Below, piece after piece: positions 45,231-54,107 of a stretch of DNA of 64,000 bases. Each line of letters begins with the position of its first letter. Position 1 is the stretch's first letter. The stretch spans positions 124,001-188,000 of the forward strand of contig CAZLOH010000001.1 in assembly GCA_964561105.1 (NCBI GenBank), read 5' to 3'. Below the pieces are notes generated by a model that was given only the letters and a program-made list of their open reading frames with translations, did no database searches and was not told the DNA's origin. The position numbers were made by a program, and so were the translations under genes. Origin of the DNA: JADLHS01 sp964561105. GTDB taxonomy: Bacteria; Verrucomicrobiota; Verrucomicrobiia; Limisphaerales; JADLHS01.

Positions 45231-45836
45231 TTGAAGACGGCCAAGGGAACGGACCACGCCTACAATTGCAGCACTTATTCGTATGTGGACACTCCGCGGT
45301 TGCAGGAACAGTTCGGGTATGCCTACGATGCGGCGTGGAACTTGAACCGGCGGACGAACAACGCGCTGGTGCAAACCTTCGGTGTGAACACTCTGAATGA
45401 ACTCACGAACGCCACCCGCAGCGGCACCCTCACGGTGGCCGGACTCGCCAGCGAGCGCAAGGCGCTCTACGCCGGAGATTACGGCATCACTAATGTGACG
45501 GTCAGCGGCACGGGTTTGACCACGGGCAACGCCACGGTCTATGCCGATGGCAGTTGGGCCAGGAGCGGCGCGACGCTGGCGGATGGCAACAACACTTACA
45601 CCGCCACCGCCACGGACACCGCCAGCCGCACGGCGGTTGATTCGGCAAGTTTCGATCTCCCGGCTACTAACTCCTTCACGTACGATTTCAACGGCAACCT
45701 GACTCAACGACAGGCGGCGCGTGTTCGAGTACGACTTCCCCCGCCCGGTTTACAATGCCGGACGCCCGGAATGGATGCCGGGACAATTCGCCGGACGGTC
45801 AACGGAAAGGCGGCGCCCGGTTAATTGTCCGTTTGT
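45231..45836 (+). pseudogene. Displaced Rhs core fragment
   Basis: Encodes Rhs-type YD-repeat and Ig-like sequence (YSYVDTPRLQEQFGYAYDAA, then NGNLT near the end). Compared with the second copy at 48600-49207, a small deletion after NGNLT shifts the frame, so the usual FEYDY motif is lost. The sequence from about 45060 is also Rhs-like and shares its opening CTGTCCCGCACAAA with 48482. A relic of an older Rhs tip exchange. Confidence 0.65.
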
Positions 45837-45939
45837 CCGCCCAATCTGTCCGCCCGGCGCTCCTGATCTGTCCGCCGGATGGGACTGGACGGCGACGATC
45901 CGAGGCGTCCGTGTCCGCAGGAGGGTGTCCGTTTGGGGT
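45721..45939 (+). repeat. Rhs junction repeat, copy A
   Basis: One of three copies (also 49104-49391 and 50207-50460) of a 220-290 bp sequence. It starts GTGTTCGAGTACGACTTCCC, contains CCGGACGCCCGGAATGGATG and GGTTAATTGTCCG, and ends in TGTCCGCC-rich spacer. Copies A and B are each directly followed by a toxin-antitoxin pair, and copy C by the tRNA-Ser/integrase locus. Confidence 0.8.
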
Positions 45940-45982
45940 GAGATATTGCCTGCTTAGAAGCGGTATGATAGCATGGTGAGCG

Positions 45983-46231
45983 ATGAAAACATTGACTGTG
46001 CGTAATCTGAAGGATGACGTAATCCAGCGTTTCGCCGAACTGGCAGCGGCCAACCATCGCAACGCGGAGGCGCACGCCCGATTCCTTATCGAGCGGGAAG
46101 TGTCCGCACAACCAGCCGATACTTGCGGCGAAATCCTGGATTGGCTGTGGTCAACTCCCGCGCCAGACGTGGACATCAAGGTGATTGACCGGATTTTGGC
46201 CACGCGCGGGCGACGCTCGAATCGGCCATGA
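45983..46231 (+). CDS. FitA-like antitoxin
   Basis: 82 residues, ribbon-helix-helix antitoxin: LTVRNLKDDVIQRFAELAAAN, then NAEAHARFLIERE. Binds and inactivates the PIN toxin encoded next and normally represses the pair's own promoter. Its stop overlaps the toxin start. It is inserted between Rhs junction repeat A and the next Rhs segment. Confidence 0.8.
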   Translation: MKTLTVRNLKDDVIQRFAELAAANHRNAEAHARFLIEREVSAQPADTCGEILDWLWSTPAPDVDIKVIDRILATRGRRSNRP

Positions 46232-46611
46232 TAGCGGACACAACTTTCCTCAGTGACTTGTTGCGGGAGCAACGCACCGAACGGCGCGGCGCAGCTTCGG
46301 CGTTCATGGCAGACCATCGCAACGAACCGATCCGAACCACGATTGTCTCCGCTGGTGAACTGGCGGTAATGTTTGCGGAGTCTCACCGCGCTTGGGAATG
46401 GTTGCGAAAATGGAAAATTTATCCGCTGCATCAGGGCATCGCCCAATCCGCAGCGGACGTTGACCGCGCTTTGCTGGCCGCTGGGCGGCGACTGGGGGAG
46501 AATGATAACTGGATTGCCGGTTTTGCCGCTTACTACCGGGAGCCGATTATCAGCCACGATCTAGGATTCGACAACATCCCGAGCGTGCGCCGCGTGAGCT
46601 ATCTGCGCTAA
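46228..46611 (+). CDS. PIN-domain (VapC/FitB-like) toxin
   Basis: 127 residues with the PIN ribonuclease fold. The first acidic residue is in MIADTTFLSDLL, a second in SAGELAVMF, and a third group in NDNWIAGFAAYY with ISHDLGFDNI. It would cleave RNA when free of antitoxin. Starts four bases before the antitoxin stop (ATGA). No signs of decay. Confidence 0.8.
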   Translation: MIADTTFLSDLLREQRTERRGAASAFMADHRNEPIRTTIVSAGELAVMFAESHRAWEWLRKWKIYPLHQGIAQSAADVDRALLAAGRRLGENDNWIAGFAAYYREPIISHDLGFDNIPSVRRVSYLR

Positions 46612-46702
46612 AACAACCGCCCCCAGCAGTTCCCCCTGACATCGCGGCTCTCGAAGCCGTCGAACGGTTGCCCGCCCACTCACCCAACTCCCCCTACTGG
46701 AG

Positions 46703-47854
46703 TTGCACCCAACCGGGCTCGGCCTGAACCTGCCGGCGACGGTGACATTTCAATACGAATTCAACGGCAACCTGACGAACGACGGGCGGCGGGTGTTCGA
46801 GTACGACTACGAGAATCAATTGACCAACGTGTATGTGGCCAGCGCCTGGCGCAGTGAGTTCCGGTATGATGCGCTTGGGCGGCGGCGCGTGCGGAAGGAA
46901 TACACTTGGAACTCGGGACTTGGAACTTGGAACTTAACCAACGAAGTGCGGTATGTGTATGACGGAATGTTGGTGACACAGGAGCGGGACGGGAACAATC
47001 TGACGCTCGTGACCTACACCCGAGGCAATGATTTGAGCGGCACCCTGCCAGGCGCCGGCGGCATTGGCGGGTTGCTGGCGCGCACGGCCAACTCCCAACT
47101 GCTATCTCCCAACTCCTCTACGGCCCATGCCTATTATCATTCGGACGGCAATGGCAACGTGACGGCACTGGTGGATACCAATGGCTTCATCGTCGCTCGT
47201 TACCAGTACGATCCCTATGGCAACCTGCTCGGCATGAGCGGGCCGCTGGCCGACGCCAACTCCTACCGCTTCAGCAGCAAGGAATGGTGCGCCAACTCCG
47301 GCCTCTACTACTACGGCTTCCGGTATTATGAGCCGAATCTGCAACGGTGGCTAAATCGCGATCCGATGACCAGCTTCGAAAATCCTCTCGATGGAGATTT
47401 CGACAAACACGTTTACGACTTCGTCGAGAATGCTCCGACCCGTTTTGTCGATCCAGACGGCTTGTGGAAATGGTACGGCAATTGGGGCGGGCCAAACTGG
47501 ACGGCTGGCTGCAAGGGAACATGGGAGCAGGTTGTTGACCAGAAGATGGATCAGAAGGAGGCGATTGATAGCCAAGACAAATGCTACGAGATGCACGATA
47601 AGTGTCATGCCGCGTGCCGTGACGAGTTTCGGGCAGCTCCTCCAGAGAAGTGGCAAAGCGCGAAGCTTCAACTTGGCAAATGCCTCCGAAAATGTGATTG
47701 GGATCTGTCGAAGTGTTTGAAGAATCTACCAAAGGCCGATCCCGCGAATAATTGCCACTCCAAGATTGGTGGAGCAGTTTTCTGTGTCTTGGGCGCAGTT
47801 GGACACGCGTTCGAATCAGACCCACCACCCCGTTCAAAGTGCAATGGAAACTAA
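46703..47854 (+). CDS. Rhs core fragment with phospholipase-A2-like C-terminal toxin domain
   Basis: 383 residues. Residues 20-215 are an Rhs core tail (FEYDYENQL, YDALGRRRVRKEY, then LYYYGFRYYEPNLQRW). The variable tip after PDGLWKWYGNWGGPNWTAG carries IDSQDKCYEMHDKCHAAC, with His298-Asp299 and flanking cysteines 294, 301 and 305. This is the His-Asp catalytic motif and the glycine-rich calcium-loop context of phospholipase A2. The expected action is hydrolysis of bacterial membrane phospholipids from the outside. Its 3' end overlaps a lipoprotein gene. It lacks the N-terminal Rhs shell and its first codons are preceded by a TA module, so it is an orphan tip unless fused by recombination. 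Confidence 0.75.
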   Translation: MHPTGLGLNLPATVTFQYEFNGNLTNDGRRVFEYDYENQLTNVYVASAWRSEFRYDALGRRRVRKEYTWNSGLGTWNLTNEVRYVYDGMLVTQERDGNNLTLVTYTRGNDLSGTLPGAGGIGGLLARTANSQLLSPNSSTAHAYYHSDGNGNVTALVDTNGFIVARYQYDPYGNLLGMSGPLADANSYRFSSKEWCANSGLYYYGFRYYEPNLQRWLNRDPMTSFENPLDGDFDKHVYDFVENAPTRFVDPDGLWKWYGNWGGPNWTAGCKGTWEQVVDQKMDQKEAIDSQDKCYEMHDKCHAACRDEFRAAPPEKWQSAKLQLGKCLRKCDWDLSKCLKNLPKADPANNCHSKIGGAVFCVLGAVGHAFESDPPPRSKCNGN

Positions 47855-48479
47855 AATCCTTAAATTACTTCCGGCCATTTTTGCCGCAGCAACGATGGCA
47901 GGATGCATGACGAACGAACCGCCTTCTGAAGAATGGCGCAAGGCAGAACAAAGCGTGGCGCGCCAGGAATTGGCGTACACCAATGGAATGGCATGGCCTC
48001 CAACCGCCCACTCCAACGAAATAGTGATGTCTCCTGGGACGCAAATAAGCGCCAGCACACCGGAAAGCAAAATCATCGTTGAAGCTGGTCAGGACTATGA
48101 GAGATCGTACACGTGGGACGGCGCTACTCGGTCCGCCAAGCTCTGGCCGCGAAAAACCCGGTGGTACGGTAGTCTCGGAATTTATTTTCCCGGGGCAGGC
48201 CAGCATTGGAAGTCCAATGGCGGAATCACACGGGGCGTGCTTCAGGAAGGTGTCTTGTGGTTTAAGACCACGGAGGACGCTGTCAATTGGCTTGCCGACG
48301 TGCAGTCATTGAAGAACTGCGTTTACTCCAAGGGCGGATTGGTAGTGGCCTGGGAAAAAGTGCTGGCAAGGAAGCAACTCAATGTGGACGTGTGGCAACT
48401 CATGATTGGTGGCAACAAACCGGCAGCGTTGCCTGGTAGTAGTGATGAGCAAATCAAAGTAACGCACTCGACGAATTGA
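47844..48479 (+). CDS. Lipoprotein, candidate immunity protein for the PLA2-like toxin
   Basis: 211 residues from ATG 47844, with a lipoprotein signal (KILKLLPAIFAAATMAGC, lipobox AGC). The mature part has no domain I can name (SEEWRKAEQSVARQELAYTN, then YFPGAGQHWKSNGG). It overlaps the toxin gene by 11 bases. A membrane-anchored periplasmic immunity protein is just what a toxin attacking phospholipids outside the inner membrane would need. The pairing is inference, but the genetic arrangement is typical. Confidence 0.65.
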   Translation: METKILKLLPAIFAAATMAGCMTNEPPSEEWRKAEQSVARQELAYTNGMAWPPTAHSNEIVMSPGTQISASTPESKIIVEAGQDYERSYTWDGATRSAKLWPRKTRWYGSLGIYFPGAGQHWKSNGGITRGVLQEGVLWFKTTEDAVNWLADVQSLKNCVYSKGGLVVAWEKVLARKQLNVDVWQLMIGGNKPAALPGSSDEQIKVTHSTN

Positions 48480-48599
48480 GCGGCTGTCCCGCACAAAAGG
48501 TGAGAAGGAATCTGGCTCGCCTCAAGCCGGCTCGATAGCAGGTCGGCCACCCGCGCCTGCCGCTCAGCCCTGGACGCTGCGTCTTCGCCTCGGAGTAAC

Positions 48600-49207
48600 G
48601 ACAACATCGGGCAGTTGAAAACTGCCAAGGGAACGGACCATGCCTTCAATTACAGCACTTATTCGTAGGTGGACACTCCGCGATTGCAGGAACAGTTCGG
48701 GTATGCCTACGATGCGGCAGGGAATTTGAACCGGCGCACGAACAACGCGCTGGTGCAAACCTTTGGTGTGAACACTCTGAATGAACTCACGAACGCCACC
48801 CGCAGCGGCACCCTCACGGTGGCCGGACTCGTCAGCGAGCGCAAAACGCTCTACGCCTGAGATTACGGCATCACTAATGTGACGGTCAGCGGCCCGGGCC
48901 TGACCACGGGCAGTGCGACGCAATATGCCGAGGGCAGTTGGGCCGGGAGCGGCGCGGCGCTGGCCGACGGCAACAACACCTGCAGCGCCACCGCCACAGA
49001 CACCGCCAGCCGCACGGCGGTTGATTCGGCAAGTTTCGATCTCCCGGCTACCAACGCCTTCACGTACGATTTCAACGGCAACCTGACCAACGACGGACGG
49101 CGAGTGTTCGAGTACGACTTCCCCCCGCCCGATTTACAATGCCGGACGCCCGGAATGGATGCCGGGACAATTCGCCGAACGGTCAACGGACAGGCTGTGT
49201 CCGGTTA
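48600..49207 (+). pseudogene. Rhs core fragment with two nonsense mutations
   Basis: Second copy of the fragment at 45231, about 93% alike by eye. A TAG at 48666-48668 replaces Tyr and a TGA at 48858-48860 replaces Gly, so it is dead as a continuous reading frame. It retains NGNLTNDGRRVFEYD before the junction repeat. Confidence 0.75.
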
Positions 49208-49391
49208 ATTGTCCGTCGCCCGTCCTGTATTGAGCGTGGCCGGACGCGAATAGCGGCTTTGTCCGCACGATCCTGTCCGCACGATCCTGTCCGCACGATC
49301 CTGTCCGCCCGGTCCTGACGATCTGTCCGCCGGTTGTCCCCAGCCAGCGACGGTCCGGGGCGTCCGTGTCCGTCCAGGGGGCGTTTGGGGT
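49104..49391 (+). repeat. Rhs junction repeat, copy B, with 14-bp tandem triplet
   Basis: Longest of the three junction copies. It contains GTCCGCACGATCCT three times in tandem (49261-49302), absent from copy A. It is followed at 49425 by a toxin-antitoxin pair, as copy A is. Confidence 0.8.
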
Positions 49392-49424
49392 TGAAGGACG
49401 ATGAAAAGTGTGTAGTTTGTCCGC

Positions 49425-49625
49425 GTGGAAGCAACGCTTACGGAACTACGCCGCGAAACGACCAAGGTTGTCCGCCCCGCCATGCACGGCGGCAAAGAGG
49501 TTACGATCACGGAGCACGGACAACCAATGTTTAAGATTGTGCCTGTGCGCCCGGCCTTGGACCGTGCGGCGGCGTTGCAAGCTCTCATCGCCATCGGCCC
49601 AGTGGACTTCCGCCCGCGCAAGTGA
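49425..49625 (+). CDS. Phd/YefM-type antitoxin
   Basis: 66 residues with a GTG start. It begins MEATLTELRRETTKVVRPAM and contains GKEVTITEHGQPMFKIVP, the Phd/YefM DNA-binding fold. Encodes the antitoxin of the following PIN toxin and likely regulates the pair. It overlaps the toxin gene by four bases. Confidence 0.75.
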   Translation: MEATLTELRRETTKVVRPAMHGGKEVTITEHGQPMFKIVPVRPALDRAAALQALIAIGPVDFRPRK

Positions 49626-50023
49626 CCTTTCTGTTGGATAATAACGTCCTGTCCGAACTCTGGAAGCCAAAGCCGGAAACCAAGGTTGTTGATTTTTGCA
49701 ACCGCGTGGAATGGTATGTCCCCGTCCCAGTCCTGGCGGAAATTCAGGAAGGCGCGGAAAGTGCGCCAAGTCATGCCCGGAAGATCGAAATCAACAAGCG
49801 GCTGGAAGATTTTCTTTTGCGGTTCGGTGGCGCAGTGCTGGACTGGAACGCGGACACCGCGCGAACCTGGGGAAGGCTCAAACACTCGCCGGAAGTTAAG
49901 CGCCAGCCACAAGCCCTGTGGGATAGTTTGATTGACGCAATGGCAGTAAGTTACGGGGCGACGGTGGCGACGCGCAATGGTGATGACTTCCGTCACGCTC
50001 CAACTTTTAACCCTTGGGATTAA
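49622..50023 (+). CDS. PIN-domain (VapC-like) toxin
   Basis: 133 residues, GTG start coupled to the antitoxin stop. PIN acidic residues are in MTFLLDNNVLSELW, in VLAEIQEGAE and in LIDAMAVSYG, followed by VATRNGDDF. A ribonuclease toxin distinct in sequence from the one at 46228 but occupying the same structural site in the Rhs array. Confidence 0.8.
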   Translation: MTFLLDNNVLSELWKPKPETKVVDFCNRVEWYVPVPVLAEIQEGAESAPSHARKIEINKRLEDFLLRFGGAVLDWNADTARTWGRLKHSPEVKRQPQALWDSLIDAMAVSYGATVATRNGDDFRHAPTFNPWD

Positions 50024-50460
50024 AACACCCTGCCCGGAGTTCCCCGCCCTTCACATCGCGGCTCACGAAGCTGCCCAACGGTTGCCCGCACACTCGTCCG
50101 GCTTCCGCGACTGGAACTGCACCCAACCAGGCTCGGCCTGTACCTGCCGGCGAAGGCGACGTTTCAATACAGTTTCAACGGCAACCTGACCAACGACGAA
50201 TGGCGCGTGCTTGAATACGACTTCCCTCGCCCGATTTACAATGCCGGACGCCCGGAATGGATGCCGGGACAATACGCCGGACGGTCAACGGACAGGCGGC
50301 ACCCGGTTAATTGTCCGTTGACCGTTCTGTATTGAACCTGGCCGGATACCGGATAGCGGTTTTGTCCGCCCGATCCTGTCCGTTCGTCCGCCGATCCGTC
50401 CGCCGGATGTCCCCAGCCGGCGACGGTCCGGGGCGTCCGTGCGGAAGGAGGGTGCGTTCG
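50024..50460 (+). pseudogene. Terminal Rhs remnant with junction repeat copy C
   Basis: 50024-50206 resembles 46612-46800 (CACATCGCGGCTC, then NGNLTND in translation) and is an Rhs core relic. 50207-50460 is the third junction repeat. The remnant ends 50 bases before tRNA-Ser and has no toxin tip. Confidence 0.65.
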
Positions 50461-50509
50461 GAAAAGAATTGCCCGCACCCGCGATTCGCGCCAGAGTAAC
50501 GCCCACGGT

Positions 50510-50595
50510 GGAGAGATGGCTGAGTGGTTTAAGGCGCACGCCTGGAAAGCGTGAGTAGCTAAACACTACCGGGGGTTCGAATCCCCCTCTCTCCG
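50510..50595 (+). tRNA. tRNA-Ser (anticodon GGA)
   Basis: Cloverleaf: acceptor arms GGAGAGA (50510-50516) and TCTCTCC (50588-50594), discriminator G, followed by encoded CCA (50596-50598). The anticodon stem ACGC/GCGT encloses the loop CTGGAAA, so the anticodon is GGA (serine). A long variable arm (class II) and the GGTTCGAATCC T-arm are present. It is the attachment site of the adjacent integrase. Confidence 0.95.
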
Positions 50596-51848
50596 CCACT
50601 TTCAATTTTGGGACTCAAAGTGACAAGGGGTGACGGACAGTGATTTTCGCCAATGTGTTCAATGGTTTTATCTGCTTTGATTGCCTTCAATCCAAGGACC
50701 GCAGGTGACATGACTGGACGGGCCGGGAATAATTTTTGTGTGTCTCTTTGTGTGTCATTCCCGCTCGTGCTGAAGCCCGGAAGCTGCCTTACCGTCGCGG
50801 CCAACGGCAGTTGTCCCACGTCCGTATAAACTTTCATCGTCAGCCGCATGTCGCTGTGGCGGGCCAATTCCATCGCTTCTCGGGGTGAGACACCTGACCG
50901 TTGCAGCCGGGTGATATACGACGTACGCAACGCATGGAAGTCCAACCGATAGCCGCGCTCGTCCACCGCCGGGATGTTTGCGGCGGCGAAGTCCGCGCGA
51001 ATCACGTCCATCGGCGGCACGCCATCAGGAAACAAGGCCGCGTTAGCCGACGCGCCACAGGTGGTCTTTAGCTGTTTCAATTCGGCTACAAGCTCGGGAT
51101 GGAGCGGGCGGGGCTGCTCCTTGCGGTTCTTGCTCGACTTGGCCGGAAGCGCATAAAACGGATTGGGGTTGTCCAAGTTCAGGTGTCCCCAGCGGAGTGC
51201 ATTGATTTCACCACGTCGCAACCCGGTATGGAGCACGAGCAAGTAAAGCAAGCGACGCTCTCCAGCAAGCAGCCGGCACGCCTCGTCATCACTCAAGGCA
51301 CGCCGATGAAAGGTTTCCTTGCCGCGCATGTCCACCTTGGTCACGACCTCGAACGGATTGACCGCAGCCCGGTTTTGTTTGCGCAACCAAGTGAACAGCG
51401 CCGACAGGACGGCATGATACTCATTGATGGTTTTGGGTGAATAGGTCTGCTGACTGCGCCAACGCAGAAACGAATCCACAGTAACATCGCGCAGGTTTTT
51501 CCACTGGCATTCCTTCATCAAGCGCCCAAGGCGATTATCCACATGCCGCACATGGTCGGCAGAACGGCCCAGCGCCTTCAAGTCGGCGACGTATTCATCC
51601 GCCAACTTCTGCAACTCCTTCTCAAACGTCTCCCGTTGCGCCGTGGGCGCAAGCAGGCCAACCGCCGTTCGCTCAACATCCCGGATGCGTTCCCGCAACT
51701 TTTGCTCGGCGGTTTGCTTGTCGGCGCAGCGGAGCGAAATATCGAGCGGCTTGCCCTGGCCATCAAGCTTGATGCGGGCCCGCCAAATCCGGCTGGAGAT
51801 CACCTTGCCGTTGCGACGGCGTTTGATGCGATAAACGTATGCAATCAT
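50559..51848 (-). CDS. Tyrosine recombinase/integrase ending inside tRNA-Ser
   Basis: 429 residues. Core-binding domain about 70-165; catalytic residues by motif are R211 (TGLRRGEIN), H305 and R308 (HALRTS), H331 (ARHSD) and nucleophile Y341 (VYTDV). Its last ~12 codons (ending ERGIRTPGSV) are read from the tRNA 3' half, a well-known consequence of integrase genes abutting a tRNA. The element therefore entered at this tRNA and kept it intact. Confidence 0.92.
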   Translation of the reverse strand: MIAYVYRIKRRRNGKVISSRIWRARIKLDGQGKPLDISLRCADKQTAEQKLRERIRDVERTAVGLLAPTAQRETFEKELQKLADEYVADLKALGRSADHVRHVDNRLGRLMKECQWKNLRDVTVDSFLRWRSQQTYSPKTINEYHAVLSALFTWLRKQNRAAVNPFEVVTKVDMRGKETFHRRALSDDEACRLLAGERRLLYLLVLHTGLRRGEINALRWGHLNLDNPNPFYALPAKSSKNRKEQPRPLHPELVAELKQLKTTCGASANAALFPDGVPPMDVIRADFAAANIPAVDERGYRLDFHALRTSYITRLQRSGVSPREAMELARHSDMRLTMKVYTDVGQLPLAATVRQLPGFSTSGNDTQRDTQKLFPARPVMSPAVLGLKAIKADKTIEHIGENHCPSPLVTLSPKIESGGERGIRTPGSV

Positions 51849-51863
51849 ATTTTGTCCTTTTGC

Positions 51864-52073
51864 CTAACGCTGTTCTACCTGACTGAGTTTTTGAAAATAC
51901 GCTTTGACGTGGCTTTCCAGCATCCCGGCGGCGCGGCCAATGTGTTGTAGTGGCGGCAATTCACCGTTCTCCGCCTTGCGACGTACCGTGCGTTTGCACA
52001 CGCCGAAAATCTTCTCCAACTCCGGCAGCCGTATCAGACGATCACCGAACCCAGGGGTTTCAACTGCTTTCAC
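51864..52073 (-). CDS. HTH excisionase-like protein
   Basis: 69 residues, MerR/AlpA-like helix-turn-helix: LIRLPELEKIFGVCKRTVRRKAENGELPP. Directly upstream of the integrase gene in the same orientation, 15 bases apart, so it probably acts as recombination directionality factor or repressor. Length fits small excisionases. Confidence 0.75.
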   Translation of the reverse strand: MKAVETPGFGDRLIRLPELEKIFGVCKRTVRRKAENGELPPLQHIGRAAGMLESHVKAYFQKLSQVEQR

Positions 52074-52077
52074 ACGA

Positions 52078-52770
52078 TTACTCCTTCCACTTCCATTTCT
52101 TTTCCGCTTTGTCCCACGTTAATCCCTTCTCGATGCGCTTGCGGTATTCCTCGCCCTTCTTCCCCGGCAGCAAGGTGGCCAGAGCTTCGGCCACGAGGAA
52201 ATGCACGTCTGATTGAAGTTCGTCCCGGTTGAGCGGTTCGTGATAGACCACCTTGCGATTCCCTTTGTCCTTCGGGTCGCTTTCCACAAAGGCATCGGCT
52301 TCCTTTGCTTCCTGGGGCGAACGCGGCTCATCCTCGCGGGCGACAGGCCGCAGCCGCTTGCGCTGTTCCATCAGAGTTTCTTGCGGTTCGTCCACGTATC
52401 CCGCCTTGCGCTTCATTTCTGCCGCCCACGCCTTGCACTCGATCACGGAAAGGAAAATGTAGGGCCGCAACTTGGCCTTGCGTTTGACCCCAAGAAACGA
52501 TTTTTCCTCCCGAGTGATATAAAAGATGAACGCCGTCAGTTTGCCCTCGCGAATGCGTTTATGCACTGCCGCCCGAGTCACGGGCACAAACATGGAAACG
52601 CCGCTGGGCGAAAGCCCGACATCACCTTTGTAGTACTCACCAAGCAGTTGATACCACTGGCCACACTCGGCGAAAGTCCCCTCGCACCGGAAGGCGCGCG
52701 TGCCGGGCGTCGGGTCGCCAACGATCCGTCGCAGTTCCAGGGGCACTTCGATGAACGGAAACTGAATGAA
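52078..52770 (-). CDS. Uncharacterised protein of the integrated element
   Basis: 230 residues from ATG 52770. No named domain. Features: a basic-acidic charged C-terminal half with KWKWKE at the end, an aromatic middle (AFIFYITREEKSFLGVKRK), and VTRAAVHKRIREGKLTAF, which resembles a helix-turn-helix/excisionase-type wing. It ends 4 bases before the excisionase start. It may be a DNA-binding regulator of the element. Not recognised otherwise. Confidence 0.6.
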   Translation of the reverse strand, partial: FIQFPFIEVPLELRRIVGDPTPGTRAFRCEGTFAECGQWYQLLGEYYKGDVGLSPSGVSMFVPVTRAAVHKRIREGKLTAFIFYITREEKSFLGVKRKAKLRPYIFLSVIECKAWAAEMKRKAGYVDEPQETLMEQRKRLRPVAREDEPRSPQEAKEADAFVESDPKDKGNRKVVYHEPLNRDELQSDVHFLVAEALATLLPGKKGEEYRKRIEKGLTWDKAEKKWKWKE

Positions 52771-52808
52771 CATGGCAAGACAGACTGTGACAGATAGGAA
52801 CACAGTTG

Positions 52809-53210
52809 TCAACCATAGTTCTTAGAAGTGTTCTTGCGGCAAGTCCAGTCCGACGACGAACCCTTGCGCCCTTCGGATCGCCGGAAGAAAAAGTGCGCGC
52901 CAGGTTGTTCAGTCGCGTCGGCGACCGCAGGTCGCCGGTGGATGCCCTTCAAGATGCTACCGTGAACCGGCAGGCTTGGATCGAAGCCTGGCAGCAAGGC
53001 TGCCACCGAAACGCGAAAAACCTCGGCGAAATAATAAAGCTGGAATTCGTAAACATGGATCCAGCCGCCTTCGAGTTTGGATACCTCGCTGCGCGACAGC
53101 GGCCAGCCGGCGTCATGCAGGCGGTCGGACAAGTTTTCCTGCGTCCAGCCGCGTTCGTAACGCAGTTGGGCGACACGACGACCAATGAGATTCTTTTTCC
53201 CCGGCTTCAC
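52809..53210 (-). CDS. XRE family HTH regulator
   Basis: 133 residues. The XRE helix-turn-helix is residues 8-75: IGRRVAQLRYERGWTQENLSDRLHDA and SRSEVSKLEGGWI. A basic C-terminal tail follows, with no known effector domain. Likely the repressor of the integrated element. The C-terminus reads into poorly conserved, Ser-rich sequence and may be longer than needed. Confidence 0.7.
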   Translation of the reverse strand: MKPGKKNLIGRRVAQLRYERGWTQENLSDRLHDAGWPLSRSEVSKLEGGWIHVYEFQLYYFAEVFRVSVAALLPGFDPSLPVHGSILKGIHRRPAVADATEQPGAHFFFRRSEGRKGSSSDWTCRKNTSKNYG

Positions 53211-54107
53211 TCAACCGACAAACGCATTTACTTCTTTCGAGCGGGGGGTCATTAAGCTGGCCGCAAACGGACGGCCACACTCTCGCCAGTGAAGTCCTCA
53301 ATGAGAGGCGCGAAAAACCGGAACAGTCGTCCGGCCCCATGGTGGGGATTGGAGGAGAATCGAGTTACCAAGTTGGCTCGTCTCGAAACGAGCAATAACA
53401 CAGGCCGGGAGAATTTCAAGCGGACGACGTGCGCCAAAAAACACGGACGGGCGCGGTTGAATTCATGGTTGAAGCTCCTTCGTGTGGCGGCTTCGGCAAA
53501 CTTGCAGGGCTATGCACGCGATTTCCAATGGCAGCCCGGCAGTCAATTGATGGGTGAGGATTTCCAATGCTACTGCATTTCGAGGATCGGTGATGGCATT
53601 CCAAGCCTTGCAAACGCGCGCATCTTGAGAATCCCAGGGCAACGGCGTGCTTTCCCGAGTCGCGTTGCCCCAGCGGTGCTGCATTGCCTTTTGCAGACGA
53701 GCCCAGAGCGTAAATACGCGGTCTTATCGCTCCGTGTTTCCAGTGGTGATTCCTTTGTCAGATGTCCCGCTGCCTTTCCTCGGCCAAGCGCCGTACCTTG
53801 TCAAAGATGTTATGTTCCGCTTGATTGCTTCCGAGTCTTTTTCATGCCCACTCCTGCGATGTGCAAAACGAAACCTGAACTGCATCATCTTGAAAGCGAA
53901 TTAGAATTAGTGCATGGCAAGGTGGACGGAAAACCGAACGCCTTACTTATGGCAAGCCCTGCACTGGTTATCTGAAAGCAGAGTCGCTGCTGTGGTATCG
54001 GGACCGTGCTGGTTGGTTTTGTCTGGGCCCGTGGGCGTCGCCATCCAACAAGACCGCGATCCTGTTAATGCGGGGGCACATGAGACTAAACGTGGTAGGG
54101 TTGCGGC
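53211..54107. other. Stretch without a convincing gene
   Basis: Two short minus-strand readings look protein-like but lack support: about 61 residues at 53252-53437 (ending APLIEDFTGESVAVRLRPA) and about 73 residues at 53463-53684 (with WNAITDPRNAVALEIL). They may be remnants of element cargo. The plus strand here carries one long open frame (53289-53975) of improbable composition that I do not accept as a gene. A 23-bp near-direct repeat, TCATCTTG-A-AAGCGAA, starts at 53885. Confidence 0.4.

Noticed and set aside
49261..49315. Short tandem repeats resembling a CRISPR-like array
   Set aside because: The 14-bp units are directly adjacent without spacers and no cas gene is present. I found no CRISPR array anywhere in the window.
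50559..50595. Integrase C-terminal residues overlapping tRNA-Ser as a functional domain
   Set aside because: The tail is simply the tRNA 3' half read in frame, a common result of integration next to a tRNA.
53289..53975. 228-residue plus-strand open frame
   Set aside because: No motif, skewed composition and no ribosome site; it overlaps two equally weak minus-strand readings. I left the stretch unassigned.
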